64,000 nt of DNA from Klebsiella electrica (GTDB lineage Bacteria > Pseudomonadota > Gammaproteobacteria > Enterobacterales > Enterobacteriaceae): contig NZ_CP041247.1 in NCBI RefSeq assembly GCF_006711645.1, positions 4,836,001 to 4,900,000 on the forward strand. The letters run 5' to 3'. Under the pieces are notes generated by a model. The model was not told where the DNA came from, searched no databases, and was given only the letters and a program-made list of their open reading frames with translations. The position numbers were made by a program, and so were the translations under genes. This document shows, in pieces, positions 21,990-32,274 of this stretch. How positions within the stretch are numbered: position 1 is the stretch's first letter; each line of letters opens with the position of its first letter.

Positions 21990-23252
21990 ATGAGTGGTTT
22001 AAAACAGGAGTTAGGTCTGGCTCAGGGAGTGGGGCTGCTTTCTACGTCGCTGCTCGGCACCGGCGTCTTCGCCGTTCCCGCTCTTGCCGCGCTGGTGGCG
22101 GGAGATAACAGTCTGTGGGCCTGGCCCGCGCTCATTCTGCTGGTCTTCCCGATCGCCATCGTCTTTGCCGTACTTGGCCGCCATTTCCCCAGCGCGGGCG
22201 GCGTGGCGCACTTCGTCAATATGGCGTTTGGTTCACGTATGGAACGCGTTACCGGCTGGCTATTTTTGTCGGTTATCCCGGTAGGGTTACCCGCCGCCCT
22301 GCACATCGCTACTGGCTTCGGCCAGGCGCTATTTGGCTGGCACGACAGCCAGCTGCTGCTTGCGGAGCTGGGTACGCTGGCCATCGTCTGGTGGGTCGGG
22401 TCGCGCGGCGCAAGCTCCAGCGCCAATCTACAAACGCTGGTCGCGGCCCTCATCGTCGCGCTGATCGTCGCTATCTGGTGGCGCGGCGGGATTAGCCCGG
22501 CGCAAATCCCTTTTCCGGCGCCGGAAGACATCGATAGTTCACAGCTTTTCTCCGCCCTGTCGGTGATGTTCTGGTGTTTTGTCGGTCTTGAAGCCTTTGC
22601 CCATCTGGCAGCGGAATTTAAACGCCCGGAGCGCGATTTCCCCCGCGCATTGTTGATAGGCCTGCTGCTGGCGGGCTCCGTTTACTGGGCCTGTACCGTA
22701 CTGGTCCTGCATTTTCACGCCTTCGGCGACAATATGGCCGCCGCCGCATCGCTGCCCAATATCGTGGTGCGCCTGTTTGGTGTGCAGGCGCTGTGGATCG
22801 CCTGCGTCATTGGCTATCTCGCCTGCTTCGCCAGCCTCAATATCTATATCCAGAGCTTTGCCCGCCTGGTCTGGTCGCAGGCGCAGTACAAACCGGAAAG
22901 CTACCTCGCCCGCCTTTCGCCGCAGCAAATCCCACGCAATGCGCTCAACGTCGTGCTGGGCTGCTGTGTCATCAGCACGCTCGGCATCTACTGGCTGGAT
23001 ATCAACCTTGATGCGCTGATCGTCTATGCCAACGGCATCTTCATTATGATTTATCTGCTGTGTATGCTGGCGGGCTGCCGGTTGCTGCGGGGACGCTATC
23101 GGGTGCTGGCGCTCATCGGGAGCCTGCTCTGTCTGCTGTTGCTGGCGATGGTCGGCTGGAAAAGCCTCTACGCCCTGCTGGTTATGGCGGCGCTGTGGCT
23201 ATGGCTGCCAAAGCGCCATACGACGGCGCTTTCCCACCATCATCGCCACTAA
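21990..23252 (+). CDS. yjeH: YjeH, L-methionine/branched-chain amino-acid exporter
   Basis: A 420-residue inner-membrane APC-superfamily transporter with about 11-12 hydrophobic segments. It has the N-terminal GLLSTSLLGTGVFAVPALA motif, in which the unwound helix 1 binds substrate. It closely matches E. coli YjeH, which exports methionine and branched-chain amino acids. ATG 21990 (MSGLKQEL) matches the family; an in-frame ATG at 21969 is upstream. It is divergent from groSL. Confidence 0.94.
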   Translation: MSGLKQELGLAQGVGLLSTSLLGTGVFAVPALAALVAGDNSLWAWPALILLVFPIAIVFAVLGRHFPSAGGVAHFVNMAFGSRMERVTGWLFLSVIPVGLPAALHIATGFGQALFGWHDSQLLLAELGTLAIVWWVGSRGASSSANLQTLVAALIVALIVAIWWRGGISPAQIPFPAPEDIDSSQLFSALSVMFWCFVGLEAFAHLAAEFKRPERDFPRALLIGLLLAGSVYWACTVLVLHFHAFGDNMAAAASLPNIVVRLFGVQALWIACVIGYLACFASLNIYIQSFARLVWSQAQYKPESYLARLSPQQIPRNALNVVLGCCVISTLGIYWLDINLDALIVYANGIFIMIYLLCMLAGCRLLRGRYRVLALIGSLLCLLLLAMVGWKSLYALLVMAALWLWLPKRHTTALSHHHRH

Positions 23253-23267
23253 AACATGCCATAAAAA

Positions 23268-23295
23268 AAGCCGGACAGCGCAACGCAATCCGGCT
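23268..23295. terminator. bidirectional terminator yjeH/fxsA
   Basis: Stem AGCCGGA / TCCGGCT preceded by AAAAAAA and followed by CATCATTATT, between two convergent genes. The A-run gives a U-tract on the minus strand for fxsA. Confidence 0.7.
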
Positions 23296-23332
23296 CATCA
23301 TTATTAGCGCCGCGTCAGCGCGGCCCGCAGGC

Positions 23333-23803
23333 TTAGCGGTCGTCTTTGTGATCCAGACGGTCGCGCTCTTCATCTTTGCGCTGATACTCCCCGTCAAAGG
23401 TCTCACCGCCTCCGGTTCCCGCGCTAAAACCACCGCCTGGCATCCGGCTAAAGCGCAGGTGCGGCATCAGCTTCAGGGTCAGGTGTTTTTGCACCGGCGG
23501 CAGCAGGAGCAGCAGGCCGAGGAAATCGGTAAAGAACCCCGGCAGCAAGAGCAGCAGGCCAGCGATAATCAGCGATACGCTTTTAATCATTTCTGCCGCC
23601 GGGCTTTCACCCGCCGCCATTTTCTGCTGCATCAGCATAAAGTTTTTAAAGCCCTGGTTGCGCACCAGCGACATACCGACCACCGAGCTGAAGATAACCA
23701 GAATCAGCGTCAACAGAACGCCGAGCACGTGAGCCACCTGGATAAAGATCGATATCTCAATGTAAACGTATAAAAAAATGGCAATTAACGGAATCCAACG
23801 CAC
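23333..23803 (-). CDS. fxsA: FxsA membrane protein
   Basis: A 156-residue cytoplasmic-membrane protein with two to three hydrophobic segments and a charged C-terminus (EYQRKDEERDRLDH). In E. coli, excess FxsA relieves exclusion of phage T7 by the F plasmid; its normal job is unclear. The start is GTG 23803 (MRWIPLIAIF). The ATG at 23818 includes the ribosome-binding site AGGAG inside its codons, so it is unlikely. Confidence 0.93.
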   Translation of the reverse strand: MRWIPLIAIFLYVYIEISIFIQVAHVLGVLLTLILVIFSSVVGMSLVRNQGFKNFMLMQQKMAAGESPAAEMIKSVSLIIAGLLLLLPGFFTDFLGLLLLLPPVQKHLTLKLMPHLRFSRMPGGGFSAGTGGGETFDGEYQRKDEERDRLDHKDDR

Positions 23804-24142
23804 TGGCGTCTCCTTCATTAGCGGGGTTCACTATCGGCCCCCGCAGTCATCGGTGTGCTTTTCGCATCACATTAATATTGGGCTAAAACGGCACATTTCA
23901 ATCGGCAGAAACGCTTATTTTTTTCCACGAACGGCAAAGCGGTGACTCATTTCACAGATTAATAATTCTTATACTCTTCTCGACATAATAAGTGATCAAG
24001 GTTGCTGACATTCGCTATCATCAGCATATGATCGTGGGCACCGGGCCGATTAAGGAAATAATCTTCGGCAAGAAAATGCGCAAAACCCCATAAATTCTGC
24101 GTGTTTGGTGAATTCATTGGCAGCTTGAAAAAGAAGGTTCAC
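23804..24142. promoter_or_regulatory. fxsA-aspA intergenic region with CRP-like site
   Basis: A divergent control region of 339 bp. GTGA-CTCATT-TCACA at 23942-23956 matches the CRP consensus TGTGA-N6-TCACA with one mismatch. TATACT at 23970-23975 could be a -10. E. coli aspA is known to be CRP-activated, which agrees. I see no gene here. Confidence 0.6.
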
Positions 24143-25579
24143 ATGTTAAACAACATTCGTATCGAAGAAGATCTGTTGGGTACCAGGGAAGTTCCAGCTG
24201 ACGCCTACTATGGTGTTCATACTCTGAGAGCGATTGAAAACTTCTACATCAGCAATAGCAAAATCAGCGATATCCCGGAGTTCGTGCGCGGCATGGTGAT
24301 GGTCAAAAAGGCCGCCGCGATGGCCAACATGGAACTGCAAACCATCCCTAAAAGCGTCGCGAAGACCATTATTGCCGCCTGTGATGAAGTGCTGAATAAC
24401 GGTAAATGCATGGACCAGTTCCCGGTTGATGTGTTCCAGGGCGGCGCAGGGACTTCCGTCAACATGAACACCAACGAAGTGCTGGCCAACATTGGCCTTG
24501 AGCTGATGGGCCATCAGAAAGGCGAATACCAGTATCTGAACCCGAACGACCACGTTAACAAATGCCAGTCCACCAACGATGCCTACCCGACCGGTTTCCG
24601 TATTGCGGTTTATGCCTCCCTGCTGAAATTAACCGACGCCATCAACCAGCTGGGCGACGGCTTCCAGAATAAAGCCGTCGAATTCCAGGATATCCTGAAA
24701 ATGGGTCGCACCCAGCTGCAGGACGCCGTGCCGATGACGCTCGGCCAGGAGTTCCACGCATTTAATGTTCTGCTGAATGAAGAAATCAAAAGCATTCTGC
24801 GCACCGGAGAGCTGCTGCTCGAAGTTAACCTCGGCGCCACCGCCATCGGTACGCGCCTGAATACGCCGGATGGCTACCAGCAGCTGGCGGTACAAAAACT
24901 GGCGGAAGTCAGCGGCCTGCCGGTGATTCCGGCGGAAGACCTGATTGAAGCCACCTCCGATTGCGGCGCCTATGTGATGGTACATAGCTCGCTGAAACGT
25001 CTGGCGGTGAAACTGTCCAAAATCTGTAACGACCTGCGCCTGCTCTCTTCCGGCCCGCGCGCCGGTCTGAATGAAATCAACCTGCCGGAGCTGCAGGCAG
25101 GTTCCTCCATCATGCCAGCCAAAGTGAACCCGGTGGTGCCGGAAGTGGTCAACCAGGTTTGCTTTAAAGTTATCGGCAACGACACCACGGTGACCATGGC
25201 GTCGGAAGCCGGTCAGCTGCAGCTTAACGTGATGGAGCCGGTGATCGGCCAGGCGATGTTTGAATCCATCCACATTCTGACCAACGCCTGCTACAACCTG
25301 CTGGAAAAATGCGTTAACGGCATCACCGCCAACAAAGCGGTGTGCGAAGGCTATGTGTATAACTCCATCGGTATCGTCACCTACCTCAACCCGTTTATCG
25401 GCCACCACAATGGCGATATCGTCGGCAAAATTTGCGCCGAAACCGGCAAGAGCGTAAGGGAAGTGGTTCTGGAGCGTGGATTGCTGACCGAAGCGGAGCT
25501 GGACGATATTTTCTCTCCGCAAAACCTGATGCATCCGGCCTATAAAGCGAAGCGTTATACCGATGAAAGCGAACAGTAA
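24143..25579 (+). CDS. aspA: aspartate ammonia-lyase
   Basis: A 478-residue tetrameric enzyme that turns aspartate into fumarate and ammonia. The superfamily signature [11 protein letters not shown] (residues 320-330) carries the catalytic Ser in its flexible loop, and the conserved TSNDAYPT-like block (STNDAYPTG) is present. ATG 24143 ([13 protein letters not shown]) matches the family. It sits 117 bp ahead of dcuA and supplies fumarate for the frd reductase encoded upstream in this window. Confidence 0.98.
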   Translation: MLNNIRIEEDLLGTREVPADAYYGVHTLRAIENFYISNSKISDIPEFVRGMVMVKKAAAMANMELQTIPKSVAKTIIAACDEVLNNGKCMDQFPVDVFQGGAGTSVNMNTNEVLANIGLELMGHQKGEYQYLNPNDHVNKCQSTNDAYPTGFRIAVYASLLKLTDAINQLGDGFQNKAVEFQDILKMGRTQLQDAVPMTLGQEFHAFNVLLNEEIKSILRTGELLLEVNLGATAIGTRLNTPDGYQQLAVQKLAEVSGLPVIPAEDLIEATSDCGAYVMVHSSLKRLAVKLSKICNDLRLLSSGPRAGLNEINLPELQAGSSIMPAKVNPVVPEVVNQVCFKVIGNDTTVTMASEAGQLQLNVMEPVIGQAMFESIHILTNACYNLLEKCVNGITANKAVCEGYVYNSIGIVTYLNPFIGHHNGDIVGKICAETGKSVREVVLERGLLTEAELDDIFSPQNLMHPAYKAKRYTDESEQ

Positions 25580-25599
25580 TCTTTCAGGTTAAACGACCC

Positions 25600-25630
25600 A
25601 AAGGCATGTCAGCGATGACATGCCTTTTTT
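25600..25630 (+). terminator. aspA terminator/attenuator before dcuA
   Basis: AAGGCATGTCA-GCGA-TGACATGCCTTTTTT: a perfect 9-bp stem followed by six T. It lies 21 nt after aspA, so part of the transcripts probably end before dcuA. Confidence 0.9.
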
Positions 25631-25696
25631 GCTTTTTTAGATTTACCAAATCACAACAATTCAATATCAACTTGTTAAAAAACAAGGAAGGCGTAT

Positions 25697-26998
25697 ATGT
25701 TTGGTGCAGAACTCGTGATTGTCCTGCTGGCGATTTACCTTGGGGCCAGGCTCGGCGGTATCGGCATCGGCTTTGCCGGTGGTCTGGGCGTTCTCGTCCT
25801 GACGCTCCTCTTTCAAATCAAGCCTGGCGCGATCCCCTTCGACGTCATCGAAATCATCATGGCGGTGATCGCCGCTATTGCCGCCATGCAGGTGGCCGGC
25901 GGCATGGATTATCTGGTCAGCCTTGCCGAACGTATGCTCAGACGCCATCCGAAATACATTACCTTCCTTGCTCCGCTGGTCACCTGGTTTATGACCGTTC
26001 TCGCGGGAACCGGCCATACCGCGTTCTCTACCCTACCGGTGATTACCGAGGTCGCGAAGGAGCAGGGCATTCGCCCGTCTCGTCCGCTCTCTATCGCCGT
26101 CGTCGCCTCGCAGATTGCCATTACCGCCTCGCCGATTTCCGCTGCGGTGGTCTTTTTTGCCGGGATCCTCGAACCGCTGGGCGTGAGCTATCTGACGCTG
26201 CTGGCCATCTGTATTCCGGTGACGCTGATTGCGGTGATGATCACGGCGGTAGTGTGTAACTTCCTCGGCTGCGAACTGAAAGACGACCCGATTTATCAGG
26301 AGCGCCTGGCAAAAGGTGAAGTGAAGCTGCGCGGGAGCCAGGTATTTGAGCTGAAGCCGCATGCCAAACGTTCCGTCCTGCTGTTCCTGATCGGCATCGT
26401 GGCGGTCATGTTCTACGCCACCGCCATCAGCGATACCGTCGGGCTGATTCAGAACCCGGTGCTGCCGCGTAACGAAGCGATCGTGGTGTTCATGCTGACC
26501 ATCGCCACGCTGATTAGCGTCACCTGTAAAATCGACACCAGCGAAGTGCTCAACGCCAGCACCTTTAAATCCGGGATGAGCGCCTGCGTCTGCGTGCTGG
26601 GCGTCGCCTGGCTCGGCGATACCTTCGTCAAAGCGCATATCTCCGACATCCAGACCGTGGCCGGCGATCTGCTGCACAACTATCCGTGGCTGCTGGCGGT
26701 GGTGCTGTTTTTCGCCGCGACCCTGCTCTATTCCCAGGCCGCAACCACCAAAGCGCTGATGCCGGCGGCGCTGCTGCTTGGCGTCACCCCGCTGACCGCC
26801 ATCGCCTCGTTTGCTGCCGTCTCCGCGCTGTTCGTGCTGCCGACCTACCCTACGCTGCTGGCGGCGGTAGAAATGGACGATACCGGATCAACGCGCATCG
26901 GCAAGTATGTCTTTAACCATGCGTTCCTGATCCCCGGGGTGATTGCCATTACCCTGTGCGTCATCCTGGGCTTTATTATCGGCGGCATCATGCTGTAA
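25697..26998 (+). CDS. dcuA: anaerobic C4-dicarboxylate transporter DcuA
   Basis: A 433-residue inner-membrane antiporter for aspartate, fumarate, malate and succinate with about ten to twelve membrane segments. Family blocks GTGHTAFSTLPVI and QAATTKALMPAALLLG are visible. ATG 25697 follows AAGGAAGG. With aspA and frd it supports uptake of aspartate and export of succinate. Confidence 0.97.
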   Translation: MFGAELVIVLLAIYLGARLGGIGIGFAGGLGVLVLTLLFQIKPGAIPFDVIEIIMAVIAAIAAMQVAGGMDYLVSLAERMLRRHPKYITFLAPLVTWFMTVLAGTGHTAFSTLPVITEVAKEQGIRPSRPLSIAVVASQIAITASPISAAVVFFAGILEPLGVSYLTLLAICIPVTLIAVMITAVVCNFLGCELKDDPIYQERLAKGEVKLRGSQVFELKPHAKRSVLLFLIGIVAVMFYATAISDTVGLIQNPVLPRNEAIVVFMLTIATLISVTCKIDTSEVLNASTFKSGMSACVCVLGVAWLGDTFVKAHISDIQTVAGDLLHNYPWLLAVVLFFAATLLYSQAATTKALMPAALLLGVTPLTAIASFAAVSALFVLPTYPTLLAAVEMDDTGSTRIGKYVFNHAFLIPGVIAITLCVILGFIIGGIML

Positions 26999-27091
26999 AT
27001 CTGCTTAAATTCGGGCCAGTTTCTGGCCCGTTGCATTATTCCCCTCACCGTGCGTGCTATAGTGCCTCTTTTCGCTGATACGAGGTTCACG

Positions 27092-27415
27092 ATGACTACG
27101 CCTGATGCTGTTGTTGTTCTCTGTACCGCGCCGGATGAAGCCACCGCCCAGGATCTGGCGGCCAAAGTGCTGGCCGAAAAGCTCGCCGCCTGTGCCACCC
27201 TCCTGCCTGGAGCGACCTCTCTCTACTACTGGGAAGGCAAGCTGGAGCAGGAGTATGAAGTGCAAATGCTGCTGAAAACCGACCAGGCTCACCAGCAGGC
27301 GTTACTGGATTGCCTGAAGTCCCATCACCCGTATCAACCCCCCGAATTACTGGTTTTACCCGTCACTCACGGAGACACTGATTATCTCTCATGGCTCAAC
27401 GCATCATTACGCTGA
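27092..27415 (+). CDS. cutA: divalent-cation tolerance protein CutA
   Basis: A 107-residue small trimeric protein of the PII-like fold. It is linked to copper tolerance, although its biochemical role is uncertain. Conserved blocks are [33 protein letters not shown] and [11 protein letters not shown] 27092 follows GAGG; the upstream ATG 27050 is not supported. Its last 25 nt overlap the start of dsbD, indicating coupling. Confidence 0.95.
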   Translation: MTTPDAVVVLCTAPDEATAQDLAAKVLAEKLAACATLLPGATSLYYWEGKLEQEYEVQMLLKTDQAHQQALLDCLKSHHPYQPPELLVLPVTHGDTDYLSWLNASLR

Positions 27416-29205
27416 TTTTGCTGCTGTGCAGCACATCCGCTTTCGCCGGCTTATTTGACGCCCCCGGACGCTCTGACTTTGTTCCCGCAGAGCAGGCTTT
27501 TGCCTTTGATTTCCAGCAGAGCCAGCGGGACGTCAACCTGACCTGGCAAATCAAAGAGGGTTACTATCTTTATCGCCAGCAGATCAAACTGACGCCGGCG
27601 AATGCCACGCTCGCCGCAATGGAGCTGCCGCCCGGTACGTGGCATGAGGATGAGTTTTACGGCAAAAGTGAGATTTACCGCCAGCGGCTGACCGTCCCGG
27701 TCACACTGAGCCAGGCGGAAAAAGGCGCCACGCTCACCGTGACCTGGCAGGGCTGCGCCGACGCGGGTTTCTGTTATCCGCCGGAGACGAAAGTGGTGCC
27801 GCTTCGCACGGTGCTGGCCGTATCCGGCAGCGAATCGGTCCCCGCCCATCCGACGTTCCCCTCATCCGGACAACCCAAATTTAATCCGCCGCTGCCGGTT
27901 GAAAAGCGTCCTGAGCTGGCAACAAAAAGCGAGCCGCCAGCCCCGCAGTCTCCTCGGCAAGAGAAGCGCGGCGCAGGCGATAATGCGCCTGCCAGCCTGC
28001 CCTTCTCCGCGCTATGGGCACTGCTGATTGGTATTGGTATCGCCTTTACCCCGTGCGTGCTGCCGATGTATCCGCTGATCTCGGGGATTGTCCTCGGCGG
28101 CAAGCAGCGGCTCTCAACCGGGCGCGCGCTGCTGCTGGCATTTATCTACGTGCAGGGGATGGCGCTTACCTATACCGCGCTGGGGCTGGTGGTCGCCGCC
28201 GCCGGTTTGCAGTTTCAGGCGGCGTTGCAGCATCCGTATGTACTGATTGGCCTGTCAGCGGTCTTTATCCTGCTGGCGCTGTCGATGTTTGGTCTGTTCA
28301 CGCTGCAGCTGCCCTCATCGCTGCAAACCCGCCTGACGTTGATGAGCAACACGCGCCAGGGCGGTTCACCCGGCGGCGTTTTTGCGATGGGAGCCATTGC
28401 CGGTCTGATCTGTTCGCCTTGCACCACCGCGCCGCTGAGCGCCATCCTGCTGTATATTGCCCAGAGCGGCAATCTGTGGCTCGGCGGCGGCACGCTGTAT
28501 TTGTATGCGCTGGGCATGGGGCTGCCGCTGATCCTGGTCACCGTATTTGGCAACCGCCTGCTGCCGAAGAGCGGCCCGTGGATGAGCCATGTGAAGACCG
28601 CGTTCGGTTTTGTGATCCTTGCGCTTCCGGTCTTTTTGCTGGAGCGTATCGTCGGCGAACTCTGGGGTTTGCGTCTGTGGTCGCTGCTGGGCGTCGCCTT
28701 CTTTAGCTGGGCTTTTATTACCGCACTCGGCGCCTCCCGTGCCTGGCTGCGCATCGTGCAAATCATTCTGTTCGCTGCGGCGCTGGTCAGCGCGCGTCCG
28801 CTGCAGGACTGGGCTTTTGGCGAGCCGGTCGCCCGGCAGCAGTCACCGCTGGCTTTTACGCGCATCAGTAACGTCGCGGAGCTCGATCAGGCACTGGCGC
28901 AGGCCAGGGGTAAACCGGTGATGCTCGACCTGTACGCCGACTGGTGCGTCGCCTGCAAAGAGTTCGAAAAATACACCTTTAGCACCACCGAAGTACAACA
29001 GGCCCTGAAAGGGACCGTTCTGCTGCAGACAGATGTGACGAACAACAGCGCCGAAGATGTGGCCCTGCTGAAACACCTGAAGGTGCTCGGCTTGCCGACC
29101 ATTCTGTTCTTTAATACACAGGGCGAAGAACAGCCTGCGCAGCGCGTGACTGGGTTTATGGATGCGGCGACATTCAGCGCCCATTTGCACGATTGGCAAC
29201 CGTGA
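27391..29205 (+). CDS. dsbD: thiol:disulfide interchange protein DsbD
   Basis: A 604-residue protein carrying electrons from cytosolic thioredoxin across the inner membrane to periplasmic thiol proteins. A signal peptide (about 19 residues) leads the N-terminal immunoglobulin-like domain with Cys122 and Cys128. Eight membrane helices with redox Cys222 (TPCVLPMYP) and Cys344 (CSPCTTAP) follow. The C-terminal thioredoxin domain has WCVAC (Cys519, Cys522). It is about 40 residues longer than E. coli DsbD because of a Pro-rich linker at about residues 150-200. Confidence 0.97.
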   Translation: MAQRIITLILLLCSTSAFAGLFDAPGRSDFVPAEQAFAFDFQQSQRDVNLTWQIKEGYYLYRQQIKLTPANATLAAMELPPGTWHEDEFYGKSEIYRQRLTVPVTLSQAEKGATLTVTWQGCADAGFCYPPETKVVPLRTVLAVSGSESVPAHPTFPSSGQPKFNPPLPVEKRPELATKSEPPAPQSPRQEKRGAGDNAPASLPFSALWALLIGIGIAFTPCVLPMYPLISGIVLGGKQRLSTGRALLLAFIYVQGMALTYTALGLVVAAAGLQFQAALQHPYVLIGLSAVFILLALSMFGLFTLQLPSSLQTRLTLMSNTRQGGSPGGVFAMGAIAGLICSPCTTAPLSAILLYIAQSGNLWLGGGTLYLYALGMGLPLILVTVFGNRLLPKSGPWMSHVKTAFGFVILALPVFLLERIVGELWGLRLWSLLGVAFFSWAFITALGASRAWLRIVQIILFAAALVSARPLQDWAFGEPVARQQSPLAFTRISNVAELDQALAQARGKPVMLDLYADWCVACKEFEKYTFSTTEVQQALKGTVLLQTDVTNNSAEDVALLKHLKVLGLPTILFFNTQGEEQPAQRVTGFMDAATFSAHLHDWQP

Positions 29206-29240
29206 ACGACACTTTAGGAGGAAAAATGGAGGAGAAGACC

Positions 29241-29816
29241 GTGCAACGTGAAGATGTCCTGGGTGAAGCCATACGCATTCTCGAAATTGAAGGTATTGCC
29301 AACACCACGCTGGAAATGGTCGCCGAACGCGTCTCTTACCCGCTCGCTGACCTCAAACGCTTCTGGCCCGATCGTGAAGCGTTGCTGTACGATGCGCTAC
29401 GTTACCTCAGTCATCAGGTTGATGTCTGGCGCCGTCAGCTGCTGCTCGACGATACGCTCACGCCGGAGCAAAAGCTGCTGGCGCGCTACGGCGCATTAAC
29501 CCAATGCGTGAGCAACCATCGCTATCCCGGCTGCCTGTTTATTGCCGCCTGCACCTTTTATCCGGATCCCCGGCACCCTGTTCATCAGCTGGCGGAGCAA
29601 CAAAAGCAGGCTTCTCTGGCCTACACCCACGAGTTACTGACGCAGCTGGAAATTGACGACCCGGCGATGGTGGCGAAACAGATGGAGCTTATCATTGAAG
29701 GCTGCCTGAGCCGTCTGCTGATAAAACGCAGTCAGACCGATGTCGATACCGCCCAACGTCTGGCGGAAGATATTCTGCGCTTTGCCCAATGTCGCGCGGG
29801 TGGCGCATTAACCTGA
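29241..29816 (+). CDS. yjdC: TetR-family regulator YjdC
   Basis: A 191-residue TetR-type regulator: an N-terminal helix-turn-helix ([22 protein letters not shown], residues about 22-43) and a helical ligand domain with [15 protein letters not shown]. It matches E. coli YjdC over its length, and its target is unknown. GTG 29241 (MQREDVLGE) aligns with the family start and has GGAGGAG 6 nt upstream. ATG 29226 with its own AGGAGG is a real alternative that adds five residues. It follows dsbD by 35 bp. Confidence 0.92.
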   Translation: MQREDVLGEAIRILEIEGIANTTLEMVAERVSYPLADLKRFWPDREALLYDALRYLSHQVDVWRRQLLLDDTLTPEQKLLARYGALTQCVSNHRYPGCLFIAACTFYPDPRHPVHQLAEQQKQASLAYTHELLTQLEIDDPAMVAKQMELIIEGCLSRLLIKRSQTDVDTAQRLAEDILRFAQCRAGGALT

Positions 29817-29995
29817 TTGCGCATTGACCGGCGATACGCCGCATACATCTCCCCGGAAGAGGACGCGTCAGAGTAGCCGCGTCCCGAATAATCGGGCCGT
29901 AGGTCGTCGAAAGCCGCACGGATTGTCAACAGAGATGCAACTTGAAGTGCGAAGGGTATAATTCCCCCTACACCGATATGTCTACAGGGATTTAT

Positions 29996-32083
29996 ATGCG
30001 TCCTCTCCTATGGGCTGCCATCATGGGGCTATGCTCTGCATCGCTCCAGGCCGCGCCTGTTCAAGGTTTTTCTTTCGCGCATAAAGACTGGGAGGTCGCC
30101 TGCGATAACACCGGCACCTGTCGGGCCGCAGGTTATGGCGTCAACACGGGAGAAATCAGCGTCCTGTTGACCCGTAACGCGGGCGCCGGGCAGCGCGTAA
30201 GCGCTCAGATGACCTTCGCCCAGACCGATCATGATATTCCCCAGGACGCCACGGTTACCCTGCTGATCGACGATCAGGATCGCGGTACGCTTGAGGCCAA
30301 AGACGACAGCCATTTCCGCTTCGATAGCAGTCAAACGGCCGCCCTGATTCAGGCGCTGGAGCATGACAGTAACATCGAGATCGCCCTTAACGGCCAGCGT
30401 AAACCGCTCTCCAGCGCGGGGAGCAGCGCGGTGTTTCTGAAGATTGATGAGTTCCAGCAGCGTCTGGGCACCGCAGATGCGCTGGTGCGAAAAGGCAATG
30501 CCGACGATGACAACACGCTCAGCGCCGTTGCGGCGCCGGAAATTATCGCCGCCCCGACGATCCGCAACGCCCAGAGCGAACCGCTGACGGCAAAGCAGCG
30601 GCAGAAGCTGCTACCGGAGCTGATCCCGTTGCTGAACAGCCATTGTGATGACTGGCAAAATAAAGATATTCCGTCTCAGGAGCGGCAGATAACCACAACC
30701 CCTCTCGATAAAACCCATTCGCTCATCGAAGCACTGTGCTGGCGTGCCGCCTATAACGACGGGTACGCCATGTGGGTAGTGGAGAATACTCCGCTCGCCA
30801 AACCACAGCTCATTACCACCGATGCATCCAGCTATGCCGATGGCACGATCACCTTTTTCAATAAGGGGCGTGGCATCGCCGACTGCGTCAACGGCGAGGA
30901 GCGGGTCTGGGACGGCAAAACCTTCGTGCAGAGTCTGAAATACACGACCGGTATGTGTCGTGAAATCACGCCTGGCGGCACCTGGATGCTGCCCACGTTC
31001 GTCAGTCAGGTGCGGCCAAAACAGCAGAAGGATGCCGATAATCTGGCGCTCAAGGCGCTGTATAACGCCGTGCTGAAAGAGCAAAAGAGCAACCCGGAAC
31101 TGGCGTTGAAAAAGGTTGCCGAACAGTTCCCGCTCACCGGGCATGTCACGAACTTTACGCTGACCTACGCGGATGACACTCTGGTATCGACCAACAAACC
31201 CGCGCTCGATATCAGCGACGATGAGTGGCAGGCTTTTCTTCATTCCGATATCAGCGCTGACTCAGAAAACGGTAAGGTCAGCTTCACGCTGGTCGATCTT
31301 GATAATGACGGTAAGCGCGATTTAATCATCGACAGCTATATCGGCGGGACCGGGCTCTTTAGCTACACCGGCGTGCTGAGACGGGGAGAGAACACCTTTG
31401 ATACCGTCGATCACAGCGATACCGATGACGACGATGATTTTGACGCTGGCGTCCCCGGAGCGCTGTTTTCGCTCAACGGGCGCGGCGCCAATCAGTGGAA
31501 CCAGTGGGTCAGAATCAACGGCCAGGTGTATGCGCTGTGGTACAACGGCCAGTTCGGCGAAGATAACCTGTATCTGCTGCGCCCCTTCAGCCCGACGGAC
31601 AGGAGTCCTGCCGTAACGATTCGCTATCGCTACAAGCTGGAGACGCTAAGTTCACCGGAACAAGGTCAGCCGCTGACACCGGCGCTCAGCGCACAGGATC
31701 GCGACGATTTACTCAAATCGCTGGAACTGATGCAAAGCAACCTGCTGAAAGATAAAAAAGGTCACGCGGAAGAGGGGCCCATCTGCCCTATCCCACCCGG
31801 TACGTCATCAGATGAAGCAGATAACTACTACAGCGGCGTCACCTCTTACTACGTCTATGAAACGGTGGCCTATATCCCCGTCTGGCTCGCTGGCAAATGC
31901 TTTATTGGCACCGTCATCAGCCATCATGGCGCCTACCGCCACGGCGTCGATGCGGAGATTATGATAAGCTCGCCGCGGGAAGACGAAGACCTCATCGGCG
32001 GCTACTCCATATCCGGATTGCGCCACGTAATTTCTGCCGTCAGCGGCTGGAGAACCCGCGAGGGCGACAACGGGATGATGTGA
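29996..32083 (+). CDS. DUF1176 domain periplasmic protein
   Basis: A 695-residue exported protein of unknown function. A signal peptide (about 20 residues, ending LQAA) leads an N-terminal DUF1176-like region: FAHKDWEVACDNTGTCRAAGY, then EALCWRAAYNDGYAMWV at about 240 and CREITPGGTWMLP at about 335. The second half has an Asp-rich FG-GAP/calcium-loop-like stretch (VDLDNDGKRDLIIDS) and four later cysteines. ATG 29996 is the start that yields the signal peptide; upstream in-frame ATGs do not. It stands alone upstream of tRNA-Phe. The DUF assignment is by resemblance. Confidence 0.75.
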   Translation: MRPLLWAAIMGLCSASLQAAPVQGFSFAHKDWEVACDNTGTCRAAGYGVNTGEISVLLTRNAGAGQRVSAQMTFAQTDHDIPQDATVTLLIDDQDRGTLEAKDDSHFRFDSSQTAALIQALEHDSNIEIALNGQRKPLSSAGSSAVFLKIDEFQQRLGTADALVRKGNADDDNTLSAVAAPEIIAAPTIRNAQSEPLTAKQRQKLLPELIPLLNSHCDDWQNKDIPSQERQITTTPLDKTHSLIEALCWRAAYNDGYAMWVVENTPLAKPQLITTDASSYADGTITFFNKGRGIADCVNGEERVWDGKTFVQSLKYTTGMCREITPGGTWMLPTFVSQVRPKQQKDADNLALKALYNAVLKEQKSNPELALKKVAEQFPLTGHVTNFTLTYADDTLVSTNKPALDISDDEWQAFLHSDISADSENGKVSFTLVDLDNDGKRDLIIDSYIGGTGLFSYTGVLRRGENTFDTVDHSDTDDDDDFDAGVPGALFSLNGRGANQWNQWVRINGQVYALWYNGQFGEDNLYLLRPFSPTDRSPAVTIRYRYKLETLSSPEQGQPLTPALSAQDRDDLLKSLELMQSNLLKDKKGHAEEGPICPIPPGTSSDEADNYYSGVTSYYVYETVAYIPVWLAGKCFIGTVISHHGAYRHGVDAEIMISSPREDEDLIGGYSISGLRHVISAVSGWRTREGDNGMM

Positions 32084-32159
32084 TGAACCAGCAAAACGCC
32101 CCTTTCGCGGCAAAATTGCCGCAAAGTTAAGCAATCAGCAGGGAAATCAAGAAATGTGG

Positions 32160-32188
32160 TTGACGCGCATGATGGATTACGGTTTAAT
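32160..32188 (+). promoter_or_regulatory. tRNA-Phe promoter
   Basis: TTGACG (32160-32165), 17-nt spacer, TTTAAT (32183-32188), followed by GCGCCCCG, a GC-rich discriminator typical of stable-RNA genes. The tRNA starts 10 nt later. Confidence 0.85.
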
Positions 32189-32198
32189 GCGCCCCGTT

Positions 32199-32274
32199 GC
32201 CCGGATAGCTCAGTCGGTAGAGCAGGGGATTGAAAATCCCCGTGTCCTTGGTTCGATTCCGAGTCCGGGCACCA
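32199..32274 (+). tRNA. pheU: tRNA-Phe(GAA)
   Basis: A complete 76-nt tRNA: acceptor GCCCGGA/TCCGGGC, anticodon GAA in GGGGATTGAAAATCCCC, T-loop GGTTCGATTCC and encoded CCA. Its position after yjdC matches pheU of E. coli. tRNA-Phe genes are frequent integration targets. A terminator and a tandem array follow at once. Confidence 0.97.

Noticed and set aside
24629..25534. 301-codon minus-strand frame opposite aspA
   Set aside because: Shadow of aspA; no promoter or ribosome-binding site.
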